Assembly (NCBI GenBank): GCA_015075005.1
Contig: JABTVC010000001.1
Location: 558,001-622,000, forward strand
Direction of reading: 5' to 3'
Source of the DNA: Planctomycetia bacterium
Lineage (GTDB): Bacteria > Planctomycetota > Brocadiia > Brocadiales > Brocadiaceae
Length of the DNA: 64,000 nucleotides
Positions 42,335-52,349 of the stretch are shown piece after piece. The translations under genes and the position numbers were made by a program. The notes beneath the pieces are model-generated. The model did no database searches. It saw only the letters and a list, made by a program, of their open reading frames with translations, and was not told the DNA's origin. Each line of letters starts with the position of its first letter. Position 1 is the stretch's first letter.

Positions 42335-42694
42335 TTACGCGGCTATACGTGGTGGATGATAAATAGTGGACTGAAAAATGCTTTTGGAATGATGTAAATG
42401 AAGGGTTTTGAACCAACTTGATGAACTGCTGAGAAACAGTGAGGAGTTTTGCAGTAAACCCAGGACAAAATTATGGGCACATAGTACACAACAATGCGAG
42501 CAATGTTGATCACCCGTCGGGATGTGAGAATCAGCGTCGTTATGAGATAAGATTACTAATTCCTTTTCTGCGCAATGCAACAAATCTTTTTCTTCACACC
42601 CCAGCAGCAAACAATCACCTGGTACAATGCAGAGAAGAAACCACATTATCAAAATACCGAGAAGGCCTTTTTTTAGAAATAATATTTTTAGCAT
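42335..42694 (-). CDS. Small secreted Cys/His-rich protein at the head of the metal-efflux operon
   Basis: From ATG 42694 the protein reads MLKILFLKKGLLGILIMWFL, a signal or membrane segment, and then CLLLGCEEKDLLHCAEKELV and a dense metal-ligand motif DQHCSHCCVLCAH, with later His-rich text (TLHLHHSK). It precedes the TolC/adaptor/pump genes on the same strand, suggesting a periplasmic metal-binding accessory. No family is recognised. The upstream in-frame extension to 42778 overlaps the promoter region and is not used. Confidence 0.45.
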   Translation of the reverse strand: MLKILFLKKGLLGILIMWFLLCIVPGDCLLLGCEEKDLLHCAEKELVILSHNDADSHIPTGDQHCSHCCVLCAHNFVLGLLQNSSLFLSSSSSWFKTLHLHHSKSIFQSTIYHPPRIAA

Positions 42695-42859
42695 GCTGTA
42701 TACACAAACGCTTGATATCTTTTCCTGTTTTCCGAGAAACGTTTCATAATAATAAGGAGTAATCGTCTCCAAAAGCAAGAGAAAAATATATTTGATTTAC
42801 TCTCTGTAAGTCCGTAGGTATACTAGCTGGCGTAACTTTCGTTTCATTAAGGAGAACAA

Positions 42860-44767
42860 ATGTTTATTTCGATTAAAATCCGGCTTATCTTTTTACTCAT
42901 TGTATTTACGCTGCTTCCTTTCGTTTTGCTGCGAATTATAGCATATCCAAAAGTGCAGGCCGATCTTCAGGAAGTGATTATACGCAACCTGGATGGTATT
43001 GGTTATAAACAGGCAGAATTAGTGACCCATTGGATGTATGAGAGAATAAAGGATGTCAGCGTAATTGCAGAGAATCCGTTTATGATTCCATACTCAAAGC
43101 TCACAAAAGAAGACGAGGATTATCCCGAGATTGCTCACTATCTGGAGATCGTGAAAAGCAAGTATGGGTACAAAGGTGTTTTGATAAGTAACATCAAAGG
43201 ATTGATAACAGTTGCAACAGCAGAAGAAGGTGTGGGGAATGATATTTCACACACGGATTACTTCAAACGGGCAATACAAGGCCATACCTTTGTATCGGGT
43301 ATCATTCCATCAGAAGTATCAAGAACAAATGAATTTGGAGAGAAGGAATCGGACATGCCTGCCCTGTTTGTTTCAGCTCCATTGCGAGGCAGGGATGGGG
43401 TCATCATGGGCATCGTTGCCATTCGGGTAGACGTGAATGCACTGAACGATCTGATGCTCAGCCTGAAATTAGGAAAGACAGGTGAAACATATCTGGTAAA
43501 CAAAGACGGATATATGTTAACGGAATCAAGGTTTGCCCGGGATTTAAAAGATATGGGGTTAATAAAAAGAAGGTGTGCGTTGGAAGTGAAGTTGGTTGAT
43601 CGGGAAACTGGCGAATTGACTACAGGTGTTAAACAGTGCGTTACCGGCAATAATGGGTTTAATGCAAAAGGTTACAAGGATTACCGGGGGATTATGGTAT
43701 TGGGTGTATGGCGCTGGCTGCCTGAGTTTAATTGGGGTGTTATAACAGAAATTGACAGTAACGAAGGTTATGGGCCTGTGTATAACCTCAATTACCTTGT
43801 TAGCTCAGTGTTGATCATGCTTGCTTTTCCTATCATACTCATAGCATATTTTATTGGTAAAAAGACATCGTTACCGATCATAAAACTGACCGAACTAACA
43901 AAAAAGATTGCTGCCGGAGACTTAACTCAAAGGGTGGGCATCAAGAGAGAAGACGAGATCGGGATATTAGCAAACTCCTTTAATGCCATGGCGAAATCTC
44001 TGGATGAGAAAACCGGGCAAATAGCGGATTCTGAGAAGCGGTACCGTGAATTGTTTAACTCGGTAAAGGAAGGGGTATACCAATCCGAGGCCACAGAAGA
44101 TGGCGTGTTTATCAGTATAAATCAGGCAGGGGCAGAAGTCCTTGGCTACAAGTCACCGGAAGAAGTGGTTGGAACGAAGGTAAAGGATATTTATATAAAC
44201 CCGGATGACCGCAGGAAAATTGTCGAGAAACTGACTAGCGAGGGCATATGGAAGAGTTTTGCATCGTTATGCAAGAGAAAGAATGGGGAACTTTTTTACC
44301 TGGAACGGACATCCAACCTGGTTACCGATGAAAAGGGGAAACCAATACGTATAGATGGAATATTCCGGGATATCACGGAACGGAAGAAATTAGAGATGGA
44401 ATTACAGGAATCAGAACTCCATCTGAGACAATTGCTGAAATCGTTAAAAGAAGGGGTCTATCAATGCGAATCCACTGAAGATGGTGTGTTTACATGGATC
44501 AATCAGGCAGGGGCAGAGATGCTCGGTTACCGTTCTCCTGAAGAGGTGGTTGGAACACGGGTAAAGGATATCTATGTAAATCCGCCTGATCGAAAGGAAT
44601 TCCTTGAGACATTAGAAAAGGATGGGGCGAGGAGAGACTTTATCACCTATTGCAAAAGGATAGATGGAGAGCGCTTCATCTGTGAAAACACCTGTAATCT
44701 TGTACGTGACGAGAGCGGCAATCCGATCAAAATCCTTGGTATATTTCGGGACATAACGGGAAAATAA
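42860..44767 (+). CDS. Membrane sensor: dCache, HAMP and two PAS domains, no output domain
   Basis: TM1 is at residues 8-28 (LIFLLIVFTLLPFVLLRII); a periplasmic dCache-type domain follows with SDMPALFVSAPLRGRDGVIM; TM2 near 312-332; HAMP text LTELTKKIAAGDLTQRVGI; then two similar PAS-type domains (IRDITERKK at the first end, GIFRDITGK at the second). The protein ends right after PAS2, so kinase, cyclase or methyl-accepting domains are missing. The two PAS copies are about 60 percent alike by eye, suggesting duplication. It may signal to a separate partner such as the kinase downstream. Confidence 0.8.
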   Translation: MFISIKIRLIFLLIVFTLLPFVLLRIIAYPKVQADLQEVIIRNLDGIGYKQAELVTHWMYERIKDVSVIAENPFMIPYSKLTKEDEDYPEIAHYLEIVKSKYGYKGVLISNIKGLITVATAEEGVGNDISHTDYFKRAIQGHTFVSGIIPSEVSRTNEFGEKESDMPALFVSAPLRGRDGVIMGIVAIRVDVNALNDLMLSLKLGKTGETYLVNKDGYMLTESRFARDLKDMGLIKRRCALEVKLVDRETGELTTGVKQCVTGNNGFNAKGYKDYRGIMVLGVWRWLPEFNWGVITEIDSNEGYGPVYNLNYLVSSVLIMLAFPIILIAYFIGKKTSLPIIKLTELTKKIAAGDLTQRVGIKREDEIGILANSFNAMAKSLDEKTGQIADSEKRYRELFNSVKEGVYQSEATEDGVFISINQAGAEVLGYKSPEEVVGTKVKDIYINPDDRRKIVEKLTSEGIWKSFASLCKRKNGELFYLERTSNLVTDEKGKPIRIDGIFRDITERKKLEMELQESELHLRQLLKSLKEGVYQCESTEDGVFTWINQAGAEMLGYRSPEEVVGTRVKDIYVNPPDRKEFLETLEKDGARRDFITYCKRIDGERFICENTCNLVRDESGNPIKILGIFRDITGK

Positions 44768-44885
44768 TTTCATCTCTTGCACCAGTTTGGTTCTAACGGA
44801 ATCCAAAGACTGTCAGATAGGAAAGCGCTTAGGCCAGACAAACCTGTTTATCCGTATCTAACCTGTGCCGATAAAGGAGTCAACC

Positions 44886-45692
44886 ATGTATTCAATCGAC
44901 AAGTACCATTTCAAAGAATTCAAGATAGCGCCAGGGCATCGTGCAAACTATGCCATCCTCTGTAATCCCGAGTTTAAAGAAAACCAGTGGGGCATGAAAT
45001 ACTCCCCGGGAAACAATTATGCACGCGAATATAAGATACTATCCCTCTTTTCACACCCTCAAATCCCTGTCCGGTATAAAGAGGGAAATGCGCTCATGTA
45101 CAAGGAAGGTAAATCGTTAATCATACAAAATTACCTTATTATAACCCACTTTGCGGGAGAAGACGTTGTTGAATATTACAAGAAAAGAGGGTTGCCGGAT
45201 CAACGTGAAATAAAACACGTGATTCAATATTTTTCCAATGCGACATTACCGTTGCAGCATATGCATTCCAAAGGATATATCCATAGCGATATCAAACCCG
45301 GGCACTTCATTTTAAACCCTGAAACGGGCACGATGGCGCTGATTGATCTCGAATGCACAATTAAAATAGGCGAAATTATCTGCGGCATGAGCAAGGAATA
45401 TGCCTCTCCAGAGCAGAAACAGATGATTCGAATGTTGCGGAGCGGTGAGCAGGAAAAATCTGTGCTGAAAAAAATTAAGATGAATACCGCCTCAGACCTG
45501 TATTCATTCGGTTTAATCTTTTACCTCGTAATGACGGGTAAATTATGGCAAGAGGCAAACATCAGCCCGCAAGAAATCAACAAGGCTATTCCGGACAAAC
45601 TTAACAGGGTTATCGTAGGGCTGCTGGAGGAAAACCCCGGTAATCGTATCCAGTCAGCAGAAACATTAAAGGCAGACTTGGAAACAGTATAG
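44886..45692 (+). CDS. Atypical Ser/Thr protein kinase
   Basis: A 268-residue Hanks-type kinase. ATG 44886 has AAAGGAG upstream. The catalytic loop is YIHSDIKPGHFIL: the HRD Arg is Ser and the usual Asn is His. The DFG position reads LIDLECT, and the APE region reads KEYASPEQKQ. The C-lobe text ASDLYSFGLIFYLVMTGKLW is normal. The catalytic Asp and Lys are kept, so activity is possible, but several metal-binding residues are changed. It follows the PAS sensor on the same strand. Confidence 0.75.
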   Translation: MYSIDKYHFKEFKIAPGHRANYAILCNPEFKENQWGMKYSPGNNYAREYKILSLFSHPQIPVRYKEGNALMYKEGKSLIIQNYLIITHFAGEDVVEYYKKRGLPDQREIKHVIQYFSNATLPLQHMHSKGYIHSDIKPGHFILNPETGTMALIDLECTIKIGEIICGMSKEYASPEQKQMIRMLRSGEQEKSVLKKIKMNTASDLYSFGLIFYLVMTGKLWQEANISPQEINKAIPDKLNRVIVGLLEENPGNRIQSAETLKADLETV

Positions 45693-45898
45693 CTGCAACA
45701 CCTTGAAATCTCAGCAAAAACCGGGTTTTAACATACTGAATAAAGACAAAGAATTTGCCCGATGGAAACACACCCTTTAAATCCACCGAGTTAGGTCTGC
45801 CGTCTCCGGTTGACACCATAAGACATTACGGGTAAAATAATTACAAAACAGCTTTCAGGCGGACAGGGGGGATATAAAATTATGTCGGGAGGATATTC

Positions 45899-47704
45899 GT
45901 GGCATTGTTAAGCTTGCAGCATGTAACGATGGGCTTTGGAAGGCCTTTATTGATAGAATACGCGAATTTGCAGATAGAACGGGGTGAACGGGTGTGCCTT
46001 CTTGGTCGCAATGGTACCGGTAAGTCTACCTTGCTCAAGCTGATTAATGGAGACCTGATGCCCGATTCGGGTGAGATTGTCCGGCAAAAGGGGCTGCGTA
46101 CCGCCTATCTCTCTCAGGAAATTCCCGGAGAATTGCATGGCACCGTGTTCGATATCGTATCTGATGGGTTTGAGGTGGCTGATCGTAGTAAGTTAACACG
46201 AAATAGTGCTCAGGAGTCGGACATGCAGCATCGGGCAGAAAAGGTAATTTCGCAGATGCAATTAAATGCCGGCGCCGAATTCAATACACTTTCGTCCGGC
46301 CTCAAACGCCGGGTTTTACTTGCCAGAGGTCTGGTGTGTGATCCTGATATTCTGTTGCTTGACGAGCCTACCAACCATCTGGATGTTGATTCAATCAACT
46401 GGCTGGAGGAGTTTTTCCTGCGTTACGGCGGAACGATACTCTTTGTTACCCACGACCGCAGATTTTTAAAGAAACTGGCCACCCGCATTATTGAACTTGA
46501 CAGGGGAAGGCTTTCCAGCTGGGCGTGTGATTACGAAACATTTCTTGTGCGGAAACAGGCAGTCCTCGATGCAGAAGAGAGTCAGCAGTCTGTTTTTGAC
46601 AAGAAATTGGCAGAGGAAGAGATATGGATCCGGCAGGGAATCAAGGCCAGGCGTACCAGGAATGAAGGGCGTGTACGGGCACTGGAAGAAATGCGTAAGG
46701 TGCGGCAGGGACGCTAGCAGGTCACGGGCGCGGCGCGCATGCAGACCCAGGAAGCCGAACGCTCCGCAGTGCTTGTAATAAAGGTTGAAGATGTCACCTA
46801 TGGCTATGACACCAAACCGGTTATCAGCGGTTTTTCCGCAGCGATTATGAGGGGCGATAAGATCGGGATTATCGGTCCTAACGGCGCGGGCAAGACCACA
46901 CTTCTGCGTCTTCTGCTGGGAGAATTGAGTCCACGTCAGGGTTATGTGCGCCACGGCACCCGTCTCAATATTACCTATTTCGACCAGCTCCGTGCACAAT
47001 TGAAAGAGGATAAATCAGTTTTTGATAATGTCGGGGATGGGAACGAGGTCATCATCTTTAACGGCAAACCACGGCATGTCATCAGTTACTTGCAGGATTT
47101 TCTGTTTTCCCCCGATCGTGTACGCGTCCCTGTGAATGCCCTTTCCGGCGGAGAACGCAACCGTCTCCTCCTGGCTCGCTTGTTTGCCAGACCATCCAAC
47201 GTCCTCGTAATGGACGAGCCCACGAACGATTTGGACTTAGAAACCCTGGAGCTTTTAGAAGAATTACTGTTAGACTATCCGGGCACACTACTCCTCGTCA
47301 GCCATGACCGCGCATTTCTTAATAATGTAGTAACCAGTACCTTTGTGTTTGAGGGGGAAGGGAAGGTGCATGAGTATATTGGCGGGTATGACGATTGGCA
47401 GTGGCAGAGCGAAGGAAAAAAGAAAGATGTTATGGAGAAAATTCCGGCGAAGACAGAATCAGCACGAAAGCAGCGTGAACGGCCCCGGAAGCTTACCTTT
47501 AAGGAGCAACGTGAACTTGAAGCCTTGCCACAGCGTATCGAAGTCATGGAAGCAGAACAACTGCAACTGTATCAAGCCATGAGCGACCCCGCGTATTTTC
47601 AAAAGGGGAAAGAGGAGATCGCGAATATCAAGGCGAGGGTATCGTCCCTGGAACGTGAATTGGCAGAGGCCTTTCAACGATGGGAGACTTTAGAAAACTT
47701 ATAG
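45899..47704 (+). CDS. uup: ABC-F ATPase (Uup type) interrupted by an in-frame TAG
   Basis: Two ABC cassettes: Walker A GRNGTGKST with LLDEPTNHLDVDS in the first, GPNGAGKTTLL and MDEPTNDLDLET in the second, then a coiled-coil C-terminal domain (LPQRIEVMEAEQLQLYQAMS). ABC-F proteins act on the ribosome or on branched DNA. GTG 45899 follows GGAGGATATTC. A TAG at 46715-46717 lies between the cassettes in the same reading frame (46739 is in frame with 45899), and the text QVTGAARMQTQEAERS on its far side is typical Uup linker. One C-to-T change (CAG to TAG) would explain it. Confidence 0.85.
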
Positions 47705-47713
47705 ATACTATAT

Positions 47714-48053
47714 CGCAGCACAGCCGAATCTCAATGACCACCCCTTCATCCCTTCTTTACGAAGGAGGGGATGAAGGGCATACGTGTTAAGTTAAGCGAT
47801 TGGGTTGGGTGGCAAGGACAAACCTGTCTGCGTGTTCCGCACATGCAGGCTTTGTTTATCCGTGCCTTTCTTGCGACACACAACGGCACAAAATCCACCG
47901 GAAACGTGGCTGACCACTGTCCCCCGCTGGCGAGGGCCATGGCTGATTCAACACGAATAAGGGGTTGATGGTGATTGTTAATTCCTTAACTTAACACGTA
48001 TGGGATGAATGGGTGGTAAAAACTTACAAAAAAAATGTCCTTATAGGATAATT
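47714..48053 (+). repeat. R1 repeat interrupted by a MITE-like element
   Basis: The left part (CGCAGCACAGCCGAATCTCA, then ACCACCCCTTCATCCC and GAAGGAGGGGATGAAGG, 47714-47778) and the right part (GGGTGGTAAAAACTTACA, AAAAAATGTCC, 48009-48053) are one R1 copy split by the element at 47779-48002. Confidence 0.75.
47779..48002. mobile_element. MITE-like element with 18-bp perfect terminal inverted repeats
   Basis: CATACGTGTTAAGTTAAG (47779-47796) and its exact reverse complement (47985-48002) bound a 224-bp segment. The flanks GGGATGAAGGG (left) and GGGATGAATGGG (right) look like a short target duplication. No transposase ORF fits inside; the 65-residue open frame across it is treated as chance. 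It includes GGGTGGCAAGGACAAA near its left end, similar to the R2 core. Confidence 0.75.
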
Positions 48054-48165
48054 TCCTTACTTTTTGATGTTGTAAAATGTCGCTTCATTTGTTAATCTGA
48101 AAATTGCAACAATTCTTCCGATGACATATGACATAATTTAAGATTTTTTAATGGAGAATGTATTT

Positions 48166-50853
48166 ATGGTATCCTTAGTAATAGACGGGAAAAAAGTGGA
48201 GGCTGAACCTTCTCAAACCATTTTACATGCAGCACAAAAACTGGGGATTCATATCCCTACGTTGTGCCACGACCCGCGCCTGACTCCTTCCGGGGCATGC
48301 CGGATGTGTGTAGTAGAGGTAGAGGGTGCGCGAACACTGGTCGCTTCCTGTGCAACCCCCGTTTCAGCAGGTATGAAGGTCTCTACCCAAAGCGAATCAG
48401 TAATGCGTGCACGAAAACTCAATCTGGAGCTTATCTGGTCTCACCATCCCAACGATTGTCTGACATGCGATAAGGCAGGAGAATGTCAGCTTCAAAAACT
48501 CATGTATGAGTACGATGTAAAGACGTCACGGTTTGTAGAACAAAATCCACCCCCCAAACCGGACACTTCTAATCCCGCTATCTATCGGGATACGAATAAA
48601 TGTATTCTTTGTGGAAAATGCGTAAGGATCTGCGATGAGGTTCAAAACCAGCATATATGGGCATTTTCAAACCGGGGGATGCATACCGCAATCTCAACGG
48701 CCTTTGAAAAACCCTTAAAAGATGCCAATTGTGTATTTTGCGGACACTGTGTTTCTGTGTGTCCGGTGGGAGCCCTCATGGACAAACCTGCTGCAAAAAA
48801 GGCAAGGTCATGGGAAACCAGGAAGGTAAGGACTGTCTGTTGTTACTGCGGTGTGGGTTGTAGTCTTCTGCTTCATGTAAAAGGGGGTGAAATTCTGAAG
48901 GTAACAGCCGATACCCATGACGCCCCAAATTATGGCAGTCTCTGTGTAAAGGGGCAATACGGGTTTGAATTTTACAAAAGCCCTGACCGTTTAAAGTCCC
49001 CGTTGATCCGGGATCGTATTGACCAGCCATTTCGGGAAGCAGGCTGGGATGAGGTCATTGACCTGGTCGCCAGAAAACTGCTGGAAATCAAGAAGAAGTA
49101 TGGTGCAGATGCAGTTGGGTGCCTCAGTTCCTCAAGGGGTACGAACGAAGAAAATTATCTGGCTCAAAAATTTGCCCGTGCCGTAATAGGAACCAATAAC
49201 ATGGATAACTGCGCACGTGTTTGCCATGCCCCTTCAGTAACAGGTCTCAGGGCTGCGTTAGGAAGCGGGGCAGCGACGAATTCCCTGGCTGATATAGAAG
49301 GTGCGGAGGTGCTCATTGTCAGCGGTTCCAATACTACAGAGGGCCATCCGGTAGCTGCTTTAAAAATCAAAAAAGCGGTACGGCAGAATGGGGCAAAACT
49401 CATCGTAATCGACCCGCGTGAAATAGAACTCGTGCAGTACGCAACCGTGTGGTTGCGTTTAAAACCAGGCACCAACGTAGCCCTTATCAATGGCATGCTG
49501 CATGTCATTTTAAAAGAAGGTCTGGAAAACAGGGAATTTATCCAGCAACGGACAGAAAACATAGACATGTTACGACAGGTAGTAGCCCAGTACACACCGG
49601 AAAAGACAGAGGAAATTACCGGGGTGCCACAAGAGGATATCATCAAGGCTGCCAGAATTTACGCAGGTTCGCGGAATGGCATGATTGTCTACGGATTGGG
49701 AATGACCGAACATAAGGCCGGCTCTCACGGTGTCATGTCTCTGGCCAATTTGGCCTTGATTACGGGCAATGTGGGCAGGCCAAATACCGGGATTAATCCG
49801 CTTCGCGGACAGAATAACGTCCAGGGTTCATGTGACATGGGGGCATTACCAGACGTCTACACCGGTTATCAAAAGGTTGATGATCCTATTGCCAATAAAA
49901 AATTCTCTGATGCATGGGGTTGCCAGCTTCCCGCAAAACCGGGTTTAAAGGAACCTCAAATGTACCGGGAAGCCCTTGCAGGAAAACTAAAAGCGATGTA
50001 TATCATTGGGTATGACCCGGCTATATCGCAGGCCAACCTCCATCATGTGCGGTCAGCCATGAAAAAACTTGATTTCCTAGTGGTGCAGGAGCTTTTTATG
50101 ACGGAGACGGCAAAACTGGCCCACGTAGTACTCCCCGCCGGCTGTTTCTTTGAAAAGGATGGTACCTTTACCAACGCCGAAAGAAGGGTCAGGAGGCTCA
50201 ATCAGGCCGTTCCTTTGCCTAAAGGAACAAAACACGATTGGGAGATTATATGCCTGATTGCCAGTGCAATGGGATATCCCATGCATTATAATCATCCAGG
50301 CGAAATTATGGACGAGATTGCAAGCATTACCCCGGAGTTTGCAGGGATCGATTTTAAGCGGCTGGAGGGAGATGGCCTGGTATGGCCTGTATGGGATAAG
50401 AAACATCCCGGCACACCCATTTTACACAAAGATACATTTACCAGGGGAAAGGGAAGGTTTAACGATCTTCTCTATACTCCTTCTGAGGAATTGCCCGATA
50501 GTGACTATCCTTTGTATTTGACCACAGGCCGTCGTCTTTACCACTACAACAATGGCTCCATGTCATTACGAAACCCGGAGATTTATGCGATCAGTTCAGA
50601 AGAATTCGCAGAAATCCATCCCCGTGATGCTGAAATATTGAGCGTAAAAACAGGGGACAACGTGCGGGTGACATCAAGGCGCGGCTCGTTGGAAGTAAAG
50701 GCACATGTCACAACAAAATCCCGGCCTGGAAGTATCTTCCTGTCCTTTCATTTCCCGGAAACTCCAACGAACGTCTTGACGGGTCCCGGGGAAGATTTAT
50801 TGGCACTTACCCCCGAATATAAGGTTTGTGCGGTAAAGGTGGAAAAGGCTTAG
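48166..50853 (+). CDS. fdhA: NAD-linked formate dehydrogenase, catalytic (alpha) subunit
   Basis: A NuoG-like N-terminus joined to a molybdopterin domain. From ATG 48166: [2Fe-2S] Cys34, Cys45, Cys48, Cys62 (LCHDPRLTPSGACRMCVVEV); a His-Cys cluster HHPNDCLTCDKAGEC; two [4Fe-4S] motifs CILCGKCVRIC and CVFCGHCVSVC; the Mo-pterin cluster motif VCCYCGVGCSLLL. The catalytic loop is NCARVCHAPSVTG, with Cys (about 352) in place of selenocysteine. It oxidises formate to CO2 or the reverse; the NuoE/NuoF-like partners at 52350-54554 pass electrons to NAD. GGAG 9 nt before ATG 48166 favours it over 48151. Confidence 0.9.
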   Translation: MVSLVIDGKKVEAEPSQTILHAAQKLGIHIPTLCHDPRLTPSGACRMCVVEVEGARTLVASCATPVSAGMKVSTQSESVMRARKLNLELIWSHHPNDCLTCDKAGECQLQKLMYEYDVKTSRFVEQNPPPKPDTSNPAIYRDTNKCILCGKCVRICDEVQNQHIWAFSNRGMHTAISTAFEKPLKDANCVFCGHCVSVCPVGALMDKPAAKKARSWETRKVRTVCCYCGVGCSLLLHVKGGEILKVTADTHDAPNYGSLCVKGQYGFEFYKSPDRLKSPLIRDRIDQPFREAGWDEVIDLVARKLLEIKKKYGADAVGCLSSSRGTNEENYLAQKFARAVIGTNNMDNCARVCHAPSVTGLRAALGSGAATNSLADIEGAEVLIVSGSNTTEGHPVAALKIKKAVRQNGAKLIVIDPREIELVQYATVWLRLKPGTNVALINGMLHVILKEGLENREFIQQRTENIDMLRQVVAQYTPEKTEEITGVPQEDIIKAARIYAGSRNGMIVYGLGMTEHKAGSHGVMSLANLALITGNVGRPNTGINPLRGQNNVQGSCDMGALPDVYTGYQKVDDPIANKKFSDAWGCQLPAKPGLKEPQMYREALAGKLKAMYIIGYDPAISQANLHHVRSAMKKLDFLVVQELFMTETAKLAHVVLPAGCFFEKDGTFTNAERRVRRLNQAVPLPKGTKHDWEIICLIASAMGYPMHYNHPGEIMDEIASITPEFAGIDFKRLEGDGLVWPVWDKKHPGTPILHKDTFTRGKGRFNDLLYTPSEELPDSDYPLYLTTGRRLYHYNNGSMSLRNPEIYAISSEEFAEIHPRDAEILSVKTGDNVRVTSRRGSLEVKAHVTTKSRPGSIFLSFHFPETPTNVLTGPGEDLLALTPEYKVCAVKVEKA

Positions 50854-50887
50854 CCTGGAAGCAGGGGCGAAGCATACTCAAATACCT

Positions 50888-51005
50888 AACGCAGCATAGC
50901 CTCAACCAAATTGACCACCCCTCTTTCCCCTTCTTCGCAAGGAGGGGATTGAGGGGAGGTAAAAAACTTACACAAAAAAGATGTTTTTACAGGGTAATAC
51001 TATAA
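50888..51005 (+). repeat. R1 repeat, full copy (reference)
   Basis: Order of parts: ACGCAGCATAGCC; AACCAAATTGACC; hairpin arms ACCCCTCTTTCCCC and GGAGGGGATTGAGGGG; GGTAAAAAACTTACAC; AAAAAAGATGTTTTTAC; AGGGTAATACTATAA. Two hairpins can form. Other copies at 23447-23560, 47714-48053 (split), 52212-52325, 54651-54697 and partial ones. Confidence 0.8.
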
Positions 51006-51224
51006 GAATGTATCCATGCCAACACCACCTAATGCTTCGTCCACAGATTGGTAAAATCTACGTATCGTTGATATTTTTCGAAAAACTAACTTGCTATAAA
51101 AAACGAATAATTTCTTGTTGTCTTTTCGCTAAAAAAAGGTATCGTGTATGGTTTTATACACCACATATTATATACAACATAATGCAGGAATATTTTTCCA
51201 AAAACGAAAGTAAATTACTGAATT

Positions 51225-51410
51225 GTGAAAGGCATACAGTATGTGATGGATGATAAAGGCGAGAAAAAAGCTGTAATTATTGATCTTAAAAAATATGGTG
51301 AAATCTGGGAAGACTTTTATGATAGTATCGTTGCCCGTCTGATATATGATGAACCCAGAGAATCATTAGAATCCGTTAAAAATAGGTTGCGCAAACTGCG
51401 GTTAAGATAA
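51225..51410 (+). CDS. Antitoxin-like small protein, orphan
   Basis: A 61-residue protein from GTG 51225 reading KGIQYVMDDKGEKKAVIIDL, KKYGEIWEDFYDSIVARLIY, DEPRESLESVKNRLRKL. The N-terminal strand-helix text and acidic C-terminal tail resemble Phd/YefM or RelB-type antitoxins that precede RelE-like toxins. Here the purQ gene follows directly, so no toxin is present. Confidence 0.55.
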   Translation: MKGIQYVMDDKGEKKAVIIDLKKYGEIWEDFYDSIVARLIYDEPRESLESVKNRLRKLRLR

Positions 51411-51417
51411 AAACATT

Positions 51418-52202
51418 ATGATAACACCAAAGGTTTTAATCCTCAGAACGGCGGGAACAAATTGTGATTATGAAACCCGATACGCCTTTGAAAAGGCAGG
51501 GGCAAAGGTAGACGTTGTTCACATGAATACCTTGCTTGCCAACAGGAAATTAGTTCATGATTATCACATATTGACCCTGCCAGGCGGTTTTACTTATGGA
51601 GATGATGTTTCCGCAGGTAAAATATTAGCAAACCAGATAAAATACCATTTAGCTGAAGATATTAAAACCTTCATTCACGAAAAAAAACTTATTCTGGGTA
51701 TATGCAACGGATTTCAAGCACTGACAAAGGCAGAGTTATTGCCCTCTTTCAACAAGGATAACCAGGAAGTCACTTTGACCTTTAATGACTCGAATAAATT
51801 TGAAGCCGGTGGGTTTATTTGAAGGTCTGTTCAAATAAATCTATCTTTATTAAAAATTCTGATGTATCAACTATCTATTTACCCATAGCACACGGGGAAG
51901 GGAAGTTTATCACAAAGGACGAAACTGTCCTGAATAGAATTACGATGAACCATCAGGTAATTTTTCAATACGTAAACGAACGTGGCGAAGAAGCTGATTA
52001 CTCATGGAATCCCGGCGGATCTATTCAAAACATAGCAGGTATCTGTGACCAGACGGGTCAAATCCTGGGCATGATGCCCCATCCGGAGAGGCATATAGAA
52101 CCGACGCACCATCCGCGATGGACACGCAACGGATTAAAAGAGTGGGGAGACGGTTTCTTAATTTTCAGGAACGCCGTTCAATACGTTAAAACTAGTTTTT
52201 GA
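51418..52202 (+). CDS. purQ: Phosphoribosylformylglycinamidine synthase, glutaminase subunit (PurQ), one frameshift
   Basis: Class I glutamine amidotransferase of purine synthesis. Conserved text: VLILRTAGTNCDYETRYAFE, LTLPGGFTYGDDVSAGKIL, catalytic Cys in LILGICNGFQALTKAEL and, in the second frame, IAHGEGKFITKD and catalytic His in MGMMPHPERH-type text (LGMMPHPERHIEP). The frame breaks near 51795-51800: FEAGGFI should read FECRWVYLK, a one-base loss. The joined length of 262 is usual. It sits, without other purine genes, inside the formate dehydrogenase locus. Confidence 0.88.
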
Positions 52203-52211
52203 ATACCCTGG

Positions 52212-52325
52212 CGCACAGAGCCGTAACCAAAGATAACCACCCCTCTTTTACCTCCTTCACAAGAAAGAGATGAAGGGGTGGTAAAACTTTATGTGAAAAG
52301 ATATTTTTACCGGATAATACTATAA
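52212..52325 (+). repeat. R1 repeat, copy upstream of the NuoE-like gene
   Basis: GCGCACAGAGCC, GTAACCAAAGATAACC, hairpin CACCCCTC/GAAGGGGTGG, TGTGAAAAGATATTTTTACC and GGATAATACTATAA. It ends 25 nt before ATG 52350, beside the ribosome binding site AAAAGGAGATG. Confidence 0.75.
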
Positions 52326-52349
52326 AGCAATAAAAGGAGATGTAACATT

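Noticed and set aside
47771-47968. 65-residue ORF inside the MITE-like element at 47779-48002
   Set aside because: It starts in the R1 flank and crosses the element boundary; no protein-like motif or ribosome binding site that belongs to the element.
51225-51410. Complete toxin-antitoxin pair before purQ
   Set aside because: The following gene is purQ, without any RelE- or Doc-like ORF on either strand, so only an orphan antitoxin-like ORF is supported.
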